DNA of 64,000 bases from JAWKWH01 sp963669455 (GCA_963669455.1 OY770026.1:186001-250000); one strand, 5' to 3'; counted from the first letter of the stretch, positions 24,652-34,126 are shown. The notes: generated by a model from the sequence alone, not told the origin. Translations and numbers: made by a program.

Positions 24652-25130
24652 TGGGTGTCGCCGTTTGCATCCGGTGTTGTGATTGTCGTGGTGCTGCTGG
24701 GTGCGACCTCATCGGACAGCTGTACCATCCAGCTCGGTTGCTTTCCGGTATCGTGTTCCTGAAATTCGGCGCGCTGAAAACCGCGGGCAAAACAATCCTT
24801 GGTACCGACAATCTTAAATTCCTTTTCCGCCACGCACATATTGATTGGCCCATCCCATCGGCCACCACGTTCGGCATCTTCTGCATAAATGTAATAATAT
24901 CGTGACGATAGCTGCCCCTCGATGAGCGTCTTGCAGGTTGAGCCATCAATATGCCACCAGCCTTCGGTGATCCACCCGGTCTTTGCCCGATAACCGATCG
25001 CCACACCGACAAGGTTTTGCGTCGCGTTGCAAACCCTAAAATCGGCTCGCGCCTCAACGGGAGAAAACCCTGCGGCAACAAGCATTGCAACAGACAATAT
25101 GGTCAACTTGCGGGCGATTGCCCTACACAT
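24648..25130 (-). CDS. DUF1036 secreted protein, operon partner of pyk
   Basis: 160 residues from the ATG at 25130, with GGGGA just upstream; a longer frame to 25193 is less likely. A signal peptide (LTILSVAMLVAAGFSPVEARA) is followed by a small domain with several Cys and the pattern RVCNATQNLVGVAIGYR, GWWHIDGSTCK, YYYIYAEDA and GPINMCVAEKEF, all typical of DUF1036. The tail is a Thr-rich linker. Function is unknown; the location with pyruvate kinase is conserved, but the mature protein is probably periplasmic, so no metabolic link is proven. Confidence 0.85.
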   Translation of the reverse strand: MCRAIARKLTILSVAMLVAAGFSPVEARADFRVCNATQNLVGVAIGYRAKTGWITEGWWHIDGSTCKTLIEGQLSSRYYYIYAEDAERGGRWDGPINMCVAEKEFKIVGTKDCFARGFQRAEFQEHDTGKQPSWMVQLSDEVAPSSTTTITTPDANGDTQ

Positions 25131-25305
25131 GATGTGTCCCCTGCGATGAAAACTGGTTCGTGGATGGCACTTTTCGGAGAAGTCTACACGCATGTCAACG
25201 CACCTGTCTCAAATGGCGTTTCGTAATTAACCGGCGGTGGTTCGGCAAGCCGGAATATCTCGCATTTGTCATATAAGCGGAATCATTTTATCGGGGGCAT
25301 TAAAA

Positions 25306-26112
25306 ATGGAGATTGATCAAATCAACGACGATCCGCAACCCTATGTCGCTATCGACGGTAATTTCCAGGCGGGATTGCTATTGCTTGCCGATCACGCCCG
25401 CAATGTATTGCCGGCGCGGTATGATGCGCTCGGTCTGGCGCCCGAAGAGCTTAAGCGTCACATCGCCTATGACATCGGTGTCGAAGCCGTTACCCGCCAA
25501 ATTGCAGACCAGCTTGCGGTGCCGGCCGTTATGTGCGGCTTTTCGCGGCTATTGATTGACCCCAACAGGGGCGAGGATGATCCGACCCTGATCCGTCAGC
25601 TCTATGACGGATCGGTAATTCCCGGCAATTATCCACTTGAGCCTGAGGAGCGCAAGCGCCGGCTGATCAATTGGTACAGGCCCTATCATGAGGCTGTGGC
25701 CAGGGCGGTTGACCGGGTTGCAACCGAAAGCGCCATGCCACCTTTGATCATGTCAATTCACTCGTTTACGCCACGAATGCAGGGCTATTCGCGTCCCTGG
25801 CATGTTTCGCTGCTATGGGACACGGATGACCGGGCCATGCGCCTGCTCTACAATGCACTTGCCAGCGAGGGCAGTCTGATTATCGGCGACAATGAACCCT
25901 ATGATGGTGCCCTGACAGGCGACACGATGTACCGTCACGGGACTTTGAACGGCTATCCCCATGTGTTGATTGAAATAAGGCAGGATCTCATTGCTAAAGA
26001 CGCCGGCCAGACCGAATGGGCCGAGCGGTTGGCCAAAGCAATTGCGGATATCAATGCCCACCCGGAGGTGCATCAGCAGCTGTTTTTCGAATCCAGAGCA
26101 CAGACGCTCTAA
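25306..26112 (+). CDS. N-formylglutamate amidohydrolase-like enzyme
   Basis: 268 residues from the ATG at 25306, preceded by GGGGG at a suitable distance; the upstream 23 residues in frame are unsupported. Members of this family hydrolyse N-formylglutamate to formate and glutamate in histidine degradation, or remain uncharacterised. The signature of the group is seen in LLLADHARNVLPARYD near the start, SRLLIDPNRGEDD, SIHSFTPRM and WHVSLLWD, with a late VLIEIRQDLI. The conserved Asp/His/Glu are likely zinc ligands. No hut genes are nearby, so this is likelier the stand-alone branch common in Hyphomicrobiales. Confidence 0.8.
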   Translation: MEIDQINDDPQPYVAIDGNFQAGLLLLADHARNVLPARYDALGLAPEELKRHIAYDIGVEAVTRQIADQLAVPAVMCGFSRLLIDPNRGEDDPTLIRQLYDGSVIPGNYPLEPEERKRRLINWYRPYHEAVARAVDRVATESAMPPLIMSIHSFTPRMQGYSRPWHVSLLWDTDDRAMRLLYNALASEGSLIIGDNEPYDGALTGDTMYRHGTLNGYPHVLIEIRQDLIAKDAGQTEWAERLAKAIADINAHPEVHQQLFFESRAQTL

Positions 26113-26199
26113 AGGCAGCGTGTGATCCCGGTTTTCAATCGCCGGTATCTGGCCTATATGTGTACCTGGAAAAGATAGATTTCGGAGGTTACGCTATCC

Positions 26200-26436
26200 A
26201 TGAACCGCTTTGAGGGGCCCGGTACAAATGAGGCCCGCATCCGCTATCTTGATGCCGATTTTCAGGTGATGAGCCCCGGAGCGTTCGTGCGTTGCACGAT
26301 CAGCGGTGAATCAATTCCGATCGATGAGCTTAAATATTGGAGCGTTGCCCGGCAGGAAGCCTATGTCAGCGCCGAGATGTCGCTAAAGCGTGAAATTGAA
26401 GCGCATCCGGAACTGCGCCGCCGTGATCGGCCCTGA
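26200..26436 (+). CDS. DUF2093 protein
   Basis: 78 residues, ribosome-binding site GGAGG upstream of the ATG at 26200. The sequence has the DUF2093 pattern: RIRYLDADFQVMSPGAFVRC, then TISGESIPIDELKYWSV and YVSAEMSLKRE. DUF2093 is a small alphaproteobacterial family of unknown role, often next to xseA or lpxK. It is convergent to lpxK here, 41 bp apart, with a possible hairpin (TTTGGCGCCT/AGGCACCAAA) between them that could end both transcripts. Confidence 0.9.
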   Translation: MNRFEGPGTNEARIRYLDADFQVMSPGAFVRCTISGESIPIDELKYWSVARQEAYVSAEMSLKREIEAHPELRRRDRP

Positions 26437-26477
26437 TCCCGGTTATCATTTGGCGCCTCCTGTCTGACTGAAGATGT

Positions 26478-27506
26478 TCAGGCACCAAATCTGCGCCGTT
26501 TGAAGATGTTAACGGTCTCGCCAACAAGCCGCTCGGCGACCGTCTTCGGGTCGAATTCGGCCTCGATCTTCAAAACACTAAGCTTTGACAGAAACTCTAT
26601 TGCCGCCGCATTGCCGTTGATGAAACGGGCGGCATCCTTTTCGGTCGTGATCAGGTCGAGACCGGCAGCGGCGGCCTCGGCGGTTAGCTCGGCAATATTA
26701 TGATCCGTATAGCTGTGATGATCGCCGAACTCCCGCACTATGGCGACTTCAGCGCCGGTGGAGCCGACGGTGTCGAAGAATTTTTGCGGATTGCCGATGC
26801 CGGCGAAGGCAAGAAACCGCCTGTCGGCAAAGCTCTTGGAATTGATGGTGCGGACAACGGCCTGATAAAGAGGCTTGCCGGCGCGGGCCGCCTGCCTGAC
26901 AATGATGTCGGCCGCGTTTCCTTCGCCCAGTTTCACAATTGCGTCGGCGCGCTGCAACTGGGAGCGAAGTGGCGCCCTTAGCGGCCCGCCCGGTATGATA
27001 TGGCCGTTTCCGATGCCGCGTTGGCCATCGACGACAATCAGCGACAGGTCAAACCGGAGACGGGCGCTTTGGAAACCATCGTCCATGATGGCAAAATCGC
27101 AACCGGCATCGACAAGCAGTTTGGCGCCCGCCTTGCGGTTTTTGGTAACGGCCGTGGGCCCATGGCGTGAGAGCAGCATGGCTTCATCACCGGCATGCCA
27201 GGCCGAATCGTGCTCCGGGTCAGCCAGACGCGGATGAACAAGGCCGGCACCATGGCCGCGGGTTAAAAATCCAGGTGAAAATCCGAGTTTTTTTGCCGCC
27301 TTGGCCAAGGTGATGGCAATCGGTGTTTTGCCGGCTCCTCCGACCGTCAGATTGCCGACGCACAGGACCGGAATTGGGGCTTCCGGCGGTGTGGTCATCT
27401 CCATACGGCTCCTGGCTATCGCCCCATAAGCCATTGAGACCGGATAGAGCAGGTATGCGCGCCAGTCGCCCTTACGCCACCAGAAAGGGGGAGCTTCTGC
27501 CGTCAT
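26478..27506 (-). CDS. lpxK: Tetraacyldisaccharide 4'-kinase
   Basis: 342 residues. LpxK phosphorylates the 4' position of the lipid A disaccharide at the inner face of the inner membrane. A hydrophobic N-terminal part (residues 17-32) precedes the P-loop GGAGKT (about 56-61, within VGNLTVGGAGKTPIAITLAK). The second conserved block has MDDGFQSARLRFDL and VDGQRGIGNG followed by PGGPLRAPL. Length and motifs are complete. It is the last gene of a minus-strand run after waaA, the acyltransferase and DUF4170, so lipid A-Kdo assembly enzymes are together. Confidence 0.97.
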   Translation of the reverse strand: MTAEAPPFWWRKGDWRAYLLYPVSMAYGAIARSRMEMTTPPEAPIPVLCVGNLTVGGAGKTPIAITLAKAAKKLGFSPGFLTRGHGAGLVHPRLADPEHDSAWHAGDEAMLLSRHGPTAVTKNRKAGAKLLVDAGCDFAIMDDGFQSARLRFDLSLIVVDGQRGIGNGHIIPGGPLRAPLRSQLQRADAIVKLGEGNAADIIVRQAARAGKPLYQAVVRTINSKSFADRRFLAFAGIGNPQKFFDTVGSTGAEVAIVREFGDHHSYTDHNIAELTAEAAAAGLDLITTEKDAARFINGNAAAIEFLSKLSVLKIEAEFDPKTVAERLVGETVNIFKRRRFGA

Positions 27507-27550
27507 CGTTTCAGCAATATTTTTCTAGGGCGTTTTATCACAGAGGTCTT

Positions 27551-28870
27551 TTACCGGGACTGACCTACCGGCGCCAGTTTTGCTTTTACGACCAGTGGAT
27601 GGATGTAGGGTTCGAGTGCTTCCAAAGTGTGGCTGAGAGCGCCGCGCATGCCGTCCACTGTCTCCTGACCTGCGGCAATCATTTTGTGGCGAACCGGATC
27701 GTTGTTCAAAAGAAACGTTACCGCACCAGCCAGCGTTTCGCCATCGGCAACGAGCCTGGCGCCACCGCTGGCAACCAGACGTTGATAGGATTCGCGAAAG
27801 TTCTGCACACCTCTGCCTGAAAGCACGGCAGTGCCAAGAACGGCCGGTTCAAGTGGGTTTTGCCCGCCTTCCCCGGCAAGCGACCGGCCGACAAAGGCAA
27901 TTTCCGTCAGACGCAGATAAAGCCCCATTTCACCGATCGTGTCTCCAAGCAGGATATCTGTTTTTGCCGACACGGCATCGCGGCGGCTGCGCCTGGCGAC
28001 CAGCAGGCCTTTCGACTTCAGTTCGGCTTCGATCGCATTGGCCCGGTCCGGATGGCGCGGCACGATAATGGTCAAAACATCATCATTTTGCTTTTGGGCC
28101 AATTGATGAACCATTGCGGCGATGTCTTCCTCACCGGAATGGGTGGAAATCGCCGCCCAGCGCCGGCGTTCGCCAATTTCAGCCTTCAGCGTGTCGAGTT
28201 CGGCTTCATCGACCGGTGGCACTTCGGTATCGACCTTAAGATTGCCGGACACGGTGACGAAATGCGCGCCAAGCTGATGAAATCGCTCGCCATCGACCTC
28301 GGATTGCGCCACCACATGGGCAAGATTTTCAAACAGCGCCTCGGCGATATAGGGGTGTTTTTGCCAGGAACTGAACGACCGGTCGGACAGTCTGCCATTG
28401 ACCAGGATCTGGGGAACCCGTTTTGCACCGAGGCCAAGAATTGTCATCGGCCAGATTTCCGATTCAGCCATGATGGCAAGATCAGGGTTCCAGTGATTTA
28501 GGAAACGATCAACGGCCGGCTTCAGATCGAGTGGAACATATTGATGCATCGCCATGCCCGAAAGCCGCTCCGCGACGATGCGGGCGGAGGTTACGGTGCC
28601 CGTTGTCATCACCACGGAGATGCCGAGGCTCTGGATATGGGTCACCAGTGGGATAACGGCCATGGTTTCGCCCACGCTTGCCGCATGAACCCACACCAAA
28701 GGCCCAACTGGCCGGACAATTGGCGACTTTCCGTAGCGCTCATGCCGGCGGGAGCGTTCTTCCTTGCCCTTGGCGGCGCGAAACGCAATATATCCGCCGA
28801 TCAGCGGATAGGCTGCAGCCCCCGCCCAGCGGTAGGTTGCCAAAAGCGCGCGGGCCCAGCGTTCGCTCAT
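27551..28870 (-). CDS. waaA: 3-deoxy-D-manno-octulosonic acid transferase
   Basis: 439 residues. WaaA adds Kdo to the lipid A precursor. An N-terminal hydrophobic helix (about residues 12-30) anchors it. GPLVWVHAASVGETMAVIPL with the catalytic Glu follows, then the acceptor region with ESEIWPMTI, and in the C-terminal CMP-Kdo domain SGEEDI, IIVPRHPDRA and FVGRSLAGEGGQNPLEPA. The ATG overlaps the acyltransferase stop by four bases. Whether it adds one or two Kdo residues cannot be predicted from the sequence. Confidence 0.97.
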   Translation of the reverse strand: MSERWARALLATYRWAGAAAYPLIGGYIAFRAAKGKEERSRRHERYGKSPIVRPVGPLVWVHAASVGETMAVIPLVTHIQSLGISVVMTTGTVTSARIVAERLSGMAMHQYVPLDLKPAVDRFLNHWNPDLAIMAESEIWPMTILGLGAKRVPQILVNGRLSDRSFSSWQKHPYIAEALFENLAHVVAQSEVDGERFHQLGAHFVTVSGNLKVDTEVPPVDEAELDTLKAEIGERRRWAAISTHSGEEDIAAMVHQLAQKQNDDVLTIIVPRHPDRANAIEAELKSKGLLVARRSRRDAVSAKTDILLGDTIGEMGLYLRLTEIAFVGRSLAGEGGQNPLEPAVLGTAVLSGRGVQNFRESYQRLVASGGARLVADGETLAGAVTFLLNNDPVRHKMIAAGQETVDGMRGALSHTLEALEPYIHPLVVKAKLAPVGQSR

Positions 28871-29586
28871 GGCTGGCGCCCGACCCCTTGATAAGCCTGT
28901 TCGGTAATTTCGCTCATGACATTTGTCACCTGGTTGCGCATTTGCTCCATCGTCTGATCATCGGCATCCGGCGGAACCCGGATCGGCTTGCCGAATAGGA
29001 CGCAAATTTGTCCGAAGGGCAGATTGATTGTGGTTTTATCGCGGGTCTTTTTGAGCACAATGTGCCGTGATGTTGCAATTGCGATCGGAATAATCGGGCG
29101 TCCTGAAATGCGGGCCAGCGTTACAATGCCCATTCCGGCAACGCGCGGTGTGCCGCCTGGGACATCTGCGATCATGCAGGTGGCCTTGCCCTGGTCGAGC
29201 GCCTTTTTCATCGCGATCAGCGCTCTGGCACCTCCCTTGCCTGCCATCTGCTGGTCCGGCCTGCCTCCCGAACCGCGTACGGTCTCGATGCCGAACTTCT
29301 CAGCCACTATCGCGTTGATTTCAGCGTCATTGCTGCGGGAAACCAGCGCAACGGTCTTCAGCCAGCTTGGCATCAGCGCGGGAGCAAGCAGATGCTGGCC
29401 ATGCCACAGTGCATAGATGGCATTCGTCTCCAAAGATATCGTCGCATCGATATCATGGCTGTCCGCGACAGGCCGGTTACTCAGTGTGGTGAAACGGGAT
29501 AGAGCCCAAACCAACCATCCGATCATGTGTTTGATCAGCACTGAACGCGCCAGCGGGACGCGGATTTTTTGCCAGACCGCCTTCAT
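28867..29586 (-). CDS. Lysophospholipid acyltransferase-family protein (DUF374)
   Basis: 239 residues from the ATG at 29586; an earlier ATG at 29655 in frame would add 23 residues. A hydrophobic N-terminal helix is followed by the histidine motif IYALWHGQHLLAPAL, then NDAEINAIVAEKFGIETVRGSGG and MIADVPGGTPRVAGMGIVTLARISGRPIIPIA. These fit the DUF374 branch of the acyltransferase superfamily, which in lipid A operons is thought to acylate or modify envelope lipids. The neighbours lpxK and waaA support a role in outer-membrane lipid synthesis. The start is moderately certain; no clear Shine-Dalgarno was found. Confidence 0.82.
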   Translation of the reverse strand: MKAVWQKIRVPLARSVLIKHMIGWLVWALSRFTTLSNRPVADSHDIDATISLETNAIYALWHGQHLLAPALMPSWLKTVALVSRSNDAEINAIVAEKFGIETVRGSGGRPDQQMAGKGGARALIAMKKALDQGKATCMIADVPGGTPRVAGMGIVTLARISGRPIIPIAIATSRHIVLKKTRDKTTINLPFGQICVLFGKPIRVPPDADDQTMEQMRNQVTNVMSEITEQAYQGVGRQP

Positions 29587-29658
29587 TGGCCAGCCATTGC
29601 CAGCAAATGGCGAACGGTTGAACGCGAACCGATGTGTATGACCGAAAACATGCAAGGA

Positions 29659-29910
29659 TCAACCTGCCCCGGTTATTTCCGAAGTATCGTCGGGATCGAG
29701 CAACCGGTGAAGATGGACGATGAAATAACGCATATGGGCGTTGTCAACGGTTGATTGTGCCTTGCTGCGCCAGGCTGCTTCAGCGGCTTTGTAGTTGGGG
29801 AAAACCCCAACCAGATCAAGCGTCTTCAGATCCCGAAATTGAATGCCCTCAAGCGATTCCAGCTCGCCGCCGAAAACGAGATGCAATAGTTGCTTGTTGT
29901 TGTCACCCAT
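29659..29910 (-). CDS. DUF4170 protein
   Basis: 83 residues from the ATG at 29910, with a very strong GGGGGTGG ribosome-binding site directly before it. The family pattern is HLVFGGELESLEGIQFRDLK, then GVFPNYKAAEAAWRSKAQSTVDNAHMRYFIVHLHRL. DUF4170 is a small conserved alphaproteobacterial family of unknown function, found beside lipid A genes as here. It lies about 70 bp upstream of the acyltransferase in the same direction. No catalytic residues are recognised. Confidence 0.9.
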   Translation of the reverse strand: MGDNNKQLLHLVFGGELESLEGIQFRDLKTLDLVGVFPNYKAAEAAWRSKAQSTVDNAHMRYFIVHLHRLLDPDDTSEITGAG

Positions 29911-29940
29911 CACCACCCCCAATGAAATTCCCAATACCGC

Positions 29941-29960
29941 AAACCGCTCTAGAGCGGTTT
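29941..29960. repeat. Perfect 20-bp palindrome in the lipid A operon
   Basis: AAACCGCTCT followed by its exact complement AGAGCGGTTT, without a spacer. It lies between the DUF4170 start and the cysQ stop. With no loop it is more like a protein-binding site than a terminator. The nearby AAACGCTGTAGACCACT shares short words with the 20-kb palindromes. Confidence 0.6.
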
Positions 29961-30025
29961 GCCCGGTTTTGAAACGCTGTAGACCACTTTTTCAAGCATT
30001 GATACCGGTGATCGTGCCCTGACGC

Positions 30026-30835
30026 TCAGGATTGGTCTGAAATTGTCCGGTGCAACCGGTCAAGCAGCGCGCCACTACCGGCAACCATAGCGCCCTGACG
30101 AGCACCGGCGAGACCGTATGTCGGCTTGTTTCCATCGACCATCCTTATCGTACCACCGGCTTCCGCCAAAACGAGATCGGCTGCTGCAATATCCCAATCA
30201 TGGGCACTCGGCCGGACGAATGTCGCATCAAGGGTTCCCTTGGCAACCATGGCGATACGATAGGCGAGCGATGGAATATAGGGGTGGTGGCCAATCGATT
30301 GGCGAACCGCCTGGGGCAGGGCGTCGATCATCGTGTCGGGACCGGCAACCACCGGATTTTTACCCGCCGGTGCGACTTCTATTTGCTTTCCGTTCAGATG
30401 AGCCCCCCGGCCTGGGCTGGCGAGGTAGATTTCATTTTTCTGCGGGCAATCCAAAACCCCCGCTATCGGCCTGCCGTCAACCACCACAGCGATGGAAACG
30501 CACCAGGTCGGCTGCCCTTTCAAGAAGGCCCTTGTGCCATCGATCGGATCGACAACGAAAAACCGTCCTTTGCCCATGGCACGGCGATTTCCGACCGTTT
30601 CTTCAGACAGCCAGCCATAGTCCGGCCGGGCGGTAAGCAGCACCTCCTTCAAAAACCGGTCCACGGCTAGATCGGCTTCACTGACCGGCGACTTTCCGTC
30701 CTTGTACCAAACCTCCGGATCGTTGCGAAAATACCCTGACGCAATACGTCCGGCTTCGCGGGCGGCCCCCGCCAGAAGCTCAAGATCGTTTTCGCCGGGC
30801 CGGGCCGGCCTGTCTTGATGATTAGTTGCCGGCAA
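30026..30835 (-). CDS. cysQ: 3'(2'),5'-bisphosphate nucleotidase CysQ / inositol monophosphatase family
   Basis: 269 residues. The phosphatase has the metal sites in order: SEADLAVDRFL and WLSEETVGN (Glu), FVVDPIDGTRAFLKG (the DPIDGT motif with two ligands), and HDWDIAAADLVLAEAGG. CysQ removes the 3'-phosphate of pAp from sulfate assimilation. The sequence alone does not fully separate it from inositol or other phosphomonoesterases, but position and GTRAFLKG agree with CysQ. It overlaps pmbA by 14 bases, so the two are co-transcribed; related rhizobial genomes have the same order with DUF4170. Confidence 0.85.
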   Translation of the reverse strand: MPATNHQDRPARPGENDLELLAGAAREAGRIASGYFRNDPEVWYKDGKSPVSEADLAVDRFLKEVLLTARPDYGWLSEETVGNRRAMGKGRFFVVDPIDGTRAFLKGQPTWCVSIAVVVDGRPIAGVLDCPQKNEIYLASPGRGAHLNGKQIEVAPAGKNPVVAGPDTMIDALPQAVRQSIGHHPYIPSLAYRIAMVAKGTLDATFVRPSAHDWDIAAADLVLAEAGGTIRMVDGNKPTYGLAGARQGAMVAGSGALLDRLHRTISDQS

Positions 30836-32165
30836 GTGTCATCCCCTCAATGAGGAGCGTCGGTGCGGCCACGCTATAGTGCCGGTCCAGATCATCGGCA
30901 GCAATCATGTTCATGAACATCAATTTCAGGTTGGAGGCGATCGTGACTTCGGACACCGGCCAGGCAAGCGCGCCATTTTCGATCCAGAAGCCGGACGCGC
31001 CACGGCTGTATTCGCCGGTCACCATATTGACCCCTTGTCCGAAAACTTCCGTGACGTAAAAACCCCGCTTCACACCGGAAATGAGATCGTCTGGCGATTG
31101 ATCGCCCGGCTCGATCGCCAGATTGGTTGATGAGGGCGACACCGAAGACGCGGAGCGGACACCGCGCCCGTTGGTCTCCAGATCAAGTTCACGCGCAGCC
31201 GAGCTCGACAGAAACCAGTTTTGCAGAACCCCGCCTTCGACCATTGCCAGGTGAGTGCCGGTAACGCCTTCCCCGTCGAATGGCCGCGAGGCCGGCCCCC
31301 GCGGGCGCAAGGGGTCATCGGTAACCGTAATGGCCTTTGCGGCCACCTGTTTGCCCATCATATCGCGCAGAAAACTGGTCTTTCGCGCCACCGATGCACC
31401 ATTGATCGCGCCGGCAAGATGCCCGGCGATCGTCCGGGCAACGCGCGGATCGCACACAATTGTCACCGGACCGGTCTCCGCCTTGCGGCTATCTAGCCGC
31501 TTGACAGCGCGTTCACCGGCCTCGCGCCCGATTGCCGAAGGCTCATCAAGATCGTCAAAATACACCCGCGACGAAGCCGCATAGTCACGTTCCATCGAGG
31601 TGCCCTCGCCGGCGATGACGCTGACCGAGCGGGAAAAACGCGACGCCGTATAGTGCCCCAAAAATCCGGCCGATGTTGCCAATACAAGACCACCGGAACC
31701 CGCAGCGGCCCCAGCGCCACCGGAATTGCTGATGCCTTTTACCGCCAATGCCGCCTCTTCCATCTCAAGGGCGGACTGTTTTAACGTTTCAGCTGGAACC
31801 TGCCTTTCATCCAACAAATCAAGGTCGGCTATGTTGCCGGCAATATGCTTGGCGTCGGCAAGGCCCTGATACGGATCAGCCGGCGACAATCTTGCCATGG
31901 CGACCGCACGTTCGGCCAGTGAAGCGGCATCGCCAGACGCGGTTGCCGATATGCTCGCGACGCGCTGGCCAACGAACACACGCAGGGAAATATCGTCGTT
32001 TTCAGAGCTTTCGGTGCTCTCGACCTTGCCAAGGCGCACCGATACCGATGTCGCGCGCGAGCGGACCGCGACGGCATCTGCCGCATCGGCGCCCATCTTC
32101 CTGGCAGCCTCGACAAGGCTTGCCACGCGGTCTGCAAGCATACCGGTTGCGGATGCGTTGTTCAT
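30822..32165 (-). CDS. pmbA: TldE/PmbA metalloprotease subunit
   Basis: 447 residues. PmbA/TldE is the non-catalytic partner of TldD; together they form a heterodimeric protease that matures peptide antibiotics and degrades the CcdA antitoxin in other bacteria. The length fits, and conserved regions include RVFVGQRVASISATASGD, LVLATSAGFLGHYTASRFS and the C-terminal half with TVVCDPRVARTIAGHL-like and EVTIASNLKLMFMNMIAADDLD. The HExxH zinc motif of TldD is absent, as expected for PmbA. No tldD lies in the window. It starts the minus-strand lipid A/cysQ series. Confidence 0.93.
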   Translation of the reverse strand: MNNASATGMLADRVASLVEAARKMGADAADAVAVRSRATSVSVRLGKVESTESSENDDISLRVFVGQRVASISATASGDAASLAERAVAMARLSPADPYQGLADAKHIAGNIADLDLLDERQVPAETLKQSALEMEEAALAVKGISNSGGAGAAAGSGGLVLATSAGFLGHYTASRFSRSVSVIAGEGTSMERDYAASSRVYFDDLDEPSAIGREAGERAVKRLDSRKAETGPVTIVCDPRVARTIAGHLAGAINGASVARKTSFLRDMMGKQVAAKAITVTDDPLRPRGPASRPFDGEGVTGTHLAMVEGGVLQNWFLSSSAARELDLETNGRGVRSASSVSPSSTNLAIEPGDQSPDDLISGVKRGFYVTEVFGQGVNMVTGEYSRGASGFWIENGALAWPVSEVTIASNLKLMFMNMIAADDLDRHYSVAAPTLLIEGMTLAGN

Positions 32166-32308
32166 CGTTGTAATCGCAGACCCTGTTACCTGTTTTCAAG
32201 CAAATTGCCGGAAGACATCATTTGGCAATCCATCTATTGTGGTGGGGACGGTTATGCAATGGGTGGTGCTATTGATACCGCGAAATTTGGTTATGAGGGC
32301 CTGACATT

Positions 32309-34126
32309 TTGGCTGGCGAAAGCGCCTCGATTTTCACGGAAGCGTTGGTGCTGCTTGGCGGTGCGGTGGTGGCTGCGCCATTGTTCAGGCGCATCGGCCT
32401 TGGCACGGTTTTAGGATATCTGGCCGCCGGGGCGATAATCGGTACCGTCGCGTCGGACCTTTTCGGCAGCGGCGAAGAGATACTGCATGTGGCCGAACTG
32501 GGCGTCGTCCTGCTGTTGTTCATTATCGGCCTTGAGCTCAAACCCTCCCGTCTTTGGGCGCTAAGACACGCCATTTTCGGGCTCGGGCTGGCTCAAGTTG
32601 TCGTCACGGGTCTGGTCCTGGCGGGTCTGGCCTGGCTGTTCGGTGAATTCAGCTCGCGAGAGGCGATAATTGTCGGTTTTGGGCTTGCCCTGTCATCGAC
32701 GGCCTTTGCCATGCAAATACTGGAAGAAAGCGGCGATACCAATCGGGAATACGGGCAGACCGGTTTTTCCATCCTGCTGTTTCAGGACCTCGCCATCGTG
32801 CCGCTTCTTGCCTTAATCCCGCTGCTTGCGCCTTGGGGAGGAGAGCAGGAGGCAATCAGCTGGTCGGCCTTTGCCATTGCGGTTGCCAGTTTTGGCGCAC
32901 TGATTGTGGCGGGGCTGTTTCTGCTCAATCCGCTGTTCAGGGTCATCGCCAATACCGGCGCACGCGAGGCGATGATCGCAGCCGCACTGTTTGTCGTACT
33001 CGGTTCGGCAATGCTGATGCAGTTTGCCGGACTATCGATGGCGATGGGGGCTTTTATCGCCGGTGTGCTGCTGGCCGAATCCTCCTACCGCCATGAGTTG
33101 GAAGCCGATCTCGAACCGTTTCGCGGCATATTGCTTGGCCTGTTTTTCATGGCGGTCGGGATGTCGCTCGATATTGCGATCATTACGGAAAACTGGCTGA
33201 CAATTCTCATCGCCGTCCCCCTTTTGATGGTCATCAAATCGGTCTTGATCTATTGCCTTTGCCGGTTGTTCGGCACCGGACACGAGGCCGCCATCCGGGT
33301 CGGTCTGCTGCTTCCGCAGGGTGGTGAGTTTGGCTTCGTGCTGTTCTCAGGCGCAGCCGCCTCCTTTGTTTTGTCCGGCGGGGAAGCATCGCTGCTGATT
33401 GCTATTGCCACCCTGTCCATGGCGCTGACGCCATTGGCGGTCAGGCTCGCTCCGCTGCTGATTGATGATGCGGACGATGATGACATGGAAGAGGATTTTG
33501 CCGGCGCCGGATCGGGTGTGTTGATGATCGGCTTTTCCCGCTTCGGTCAGGTAGCCTCGCAAACCCTGCTTGCAGGCGGTTTGGACGTTACCATTATCGA
33601 CCACTCCGCCGATCGTGTCCGGGCCGCATCCAAATTCGGCTTCCGCATATATTTTGGCGACGGTACCCGCAAGGATGTGCTGCTGGCGGCGGGCATCCGC
33701 CACGCCAAACTCGTCGCCGTGTGCACCCACAAAAAGAAAATCACCGACAAAATTGTAAACCTGATCCAGTCGGAATATCCGCAAACAAAGCTCTATGTTC
33801 GTTCCTATGATCGGGCGCATACGCTTTCGCTGCGCGAACGTGGTGTCGATTATGAGGCGCGCGAAACCTTCGAATCCGGATTGTTGTTTGGAAAGATGAC
33901 ATTGCAGGCACTGGGTGTTGACGAGGTGCATGCCCAGACCATTTCCGACGATGTGCGCCGCAGGGATGCCGAGCGCCTTGCCATACAACAGGTTGAGGGC
34001 ATTTACGCCGGCTCTGATATGTTGCACAAGCGGCCTGTGACGCCTGAGCCGCTCATCAAACCCTCCCGTGAATCCCGTAGACTGGACAAAAAGGCCAGCG
34101 CCCGGGATGGCCCGGACGCAGATTGA
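32309..34126 (+). CDS. CPA2-type monovalent cation:proton antiporter with TrkA-N domain (Kef-like)
   Basis: 605 residues. The start is a TTG at 32309: an in-frame stop at 32294 excludes more, and GAGGGCC precedes it. Twelve or so hydrophobic segments occupy residues 5-380 (LGTVLGYLAAGAIIGT, VVLLLFIIGLELKPSRLW). The C-terminal half has a nucleotide-binding TrkA-N domain (LMIGFSRFGQVASQTLLA, then YFGDGTRKDVLLAAGI), here with GFSRFG instead of the frequent GxGRxG. Kef-type proteins exchange potassium for protons and are gated by glutathione adducts or NAD(H). The downstream VOC gene overlaps or nearly touches it. Confidence 0.92.
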   Translation: MAGESASIFTEALVLLGGAVVAAPLFRRIGLGTVLGYLAAGAIIGTVASDLFGSGEEILHVAELGVVLLLFIIGLELKPSRLWALRHAIFGLGLAQVVVTGLVLAGLAWLFGEFSSREAIIVGFGLALSSTAFAMQILEESGDTNREYGQTGFSILLFQDLAIVPLLALIPLLAPWGGEQEAISWSAFAIAVASFGALIVAGLFLLNPLFRVIANTGAREAMIAAALFVVLGSAMLMQFAGLSMAMGAFIAGVLLAESSYRHELEADLEPFRGILLGLFFMAVGMSLDIAIITENWLTILIAVPLLMVIKSVLIYCLCRLFGTGHEAAIRVGLLLPQGGEFGFVLFSGAAASFVLSGGEASLLIAIATLSMALTPLAVRLAPLLIDDADDDDMEEDFAGAGSGVLMIGFSRFGQVASQTLLAGGLDVTIIDHSADRVRAASKFGFRIYFGDGTRKDVLLAAGIRHAKLVAVCTHKKKITDKIVNLIQSEYPQTKLYVRSYDRAHTLSLRERGVDYEARETFESGLLFGKMTLQALGVDEVHAQTISDDVRRRDAERLAIQQVEGIYAGSDMLHKRPVTPEPLIKPSRESRRLDKKASARDGPDAD

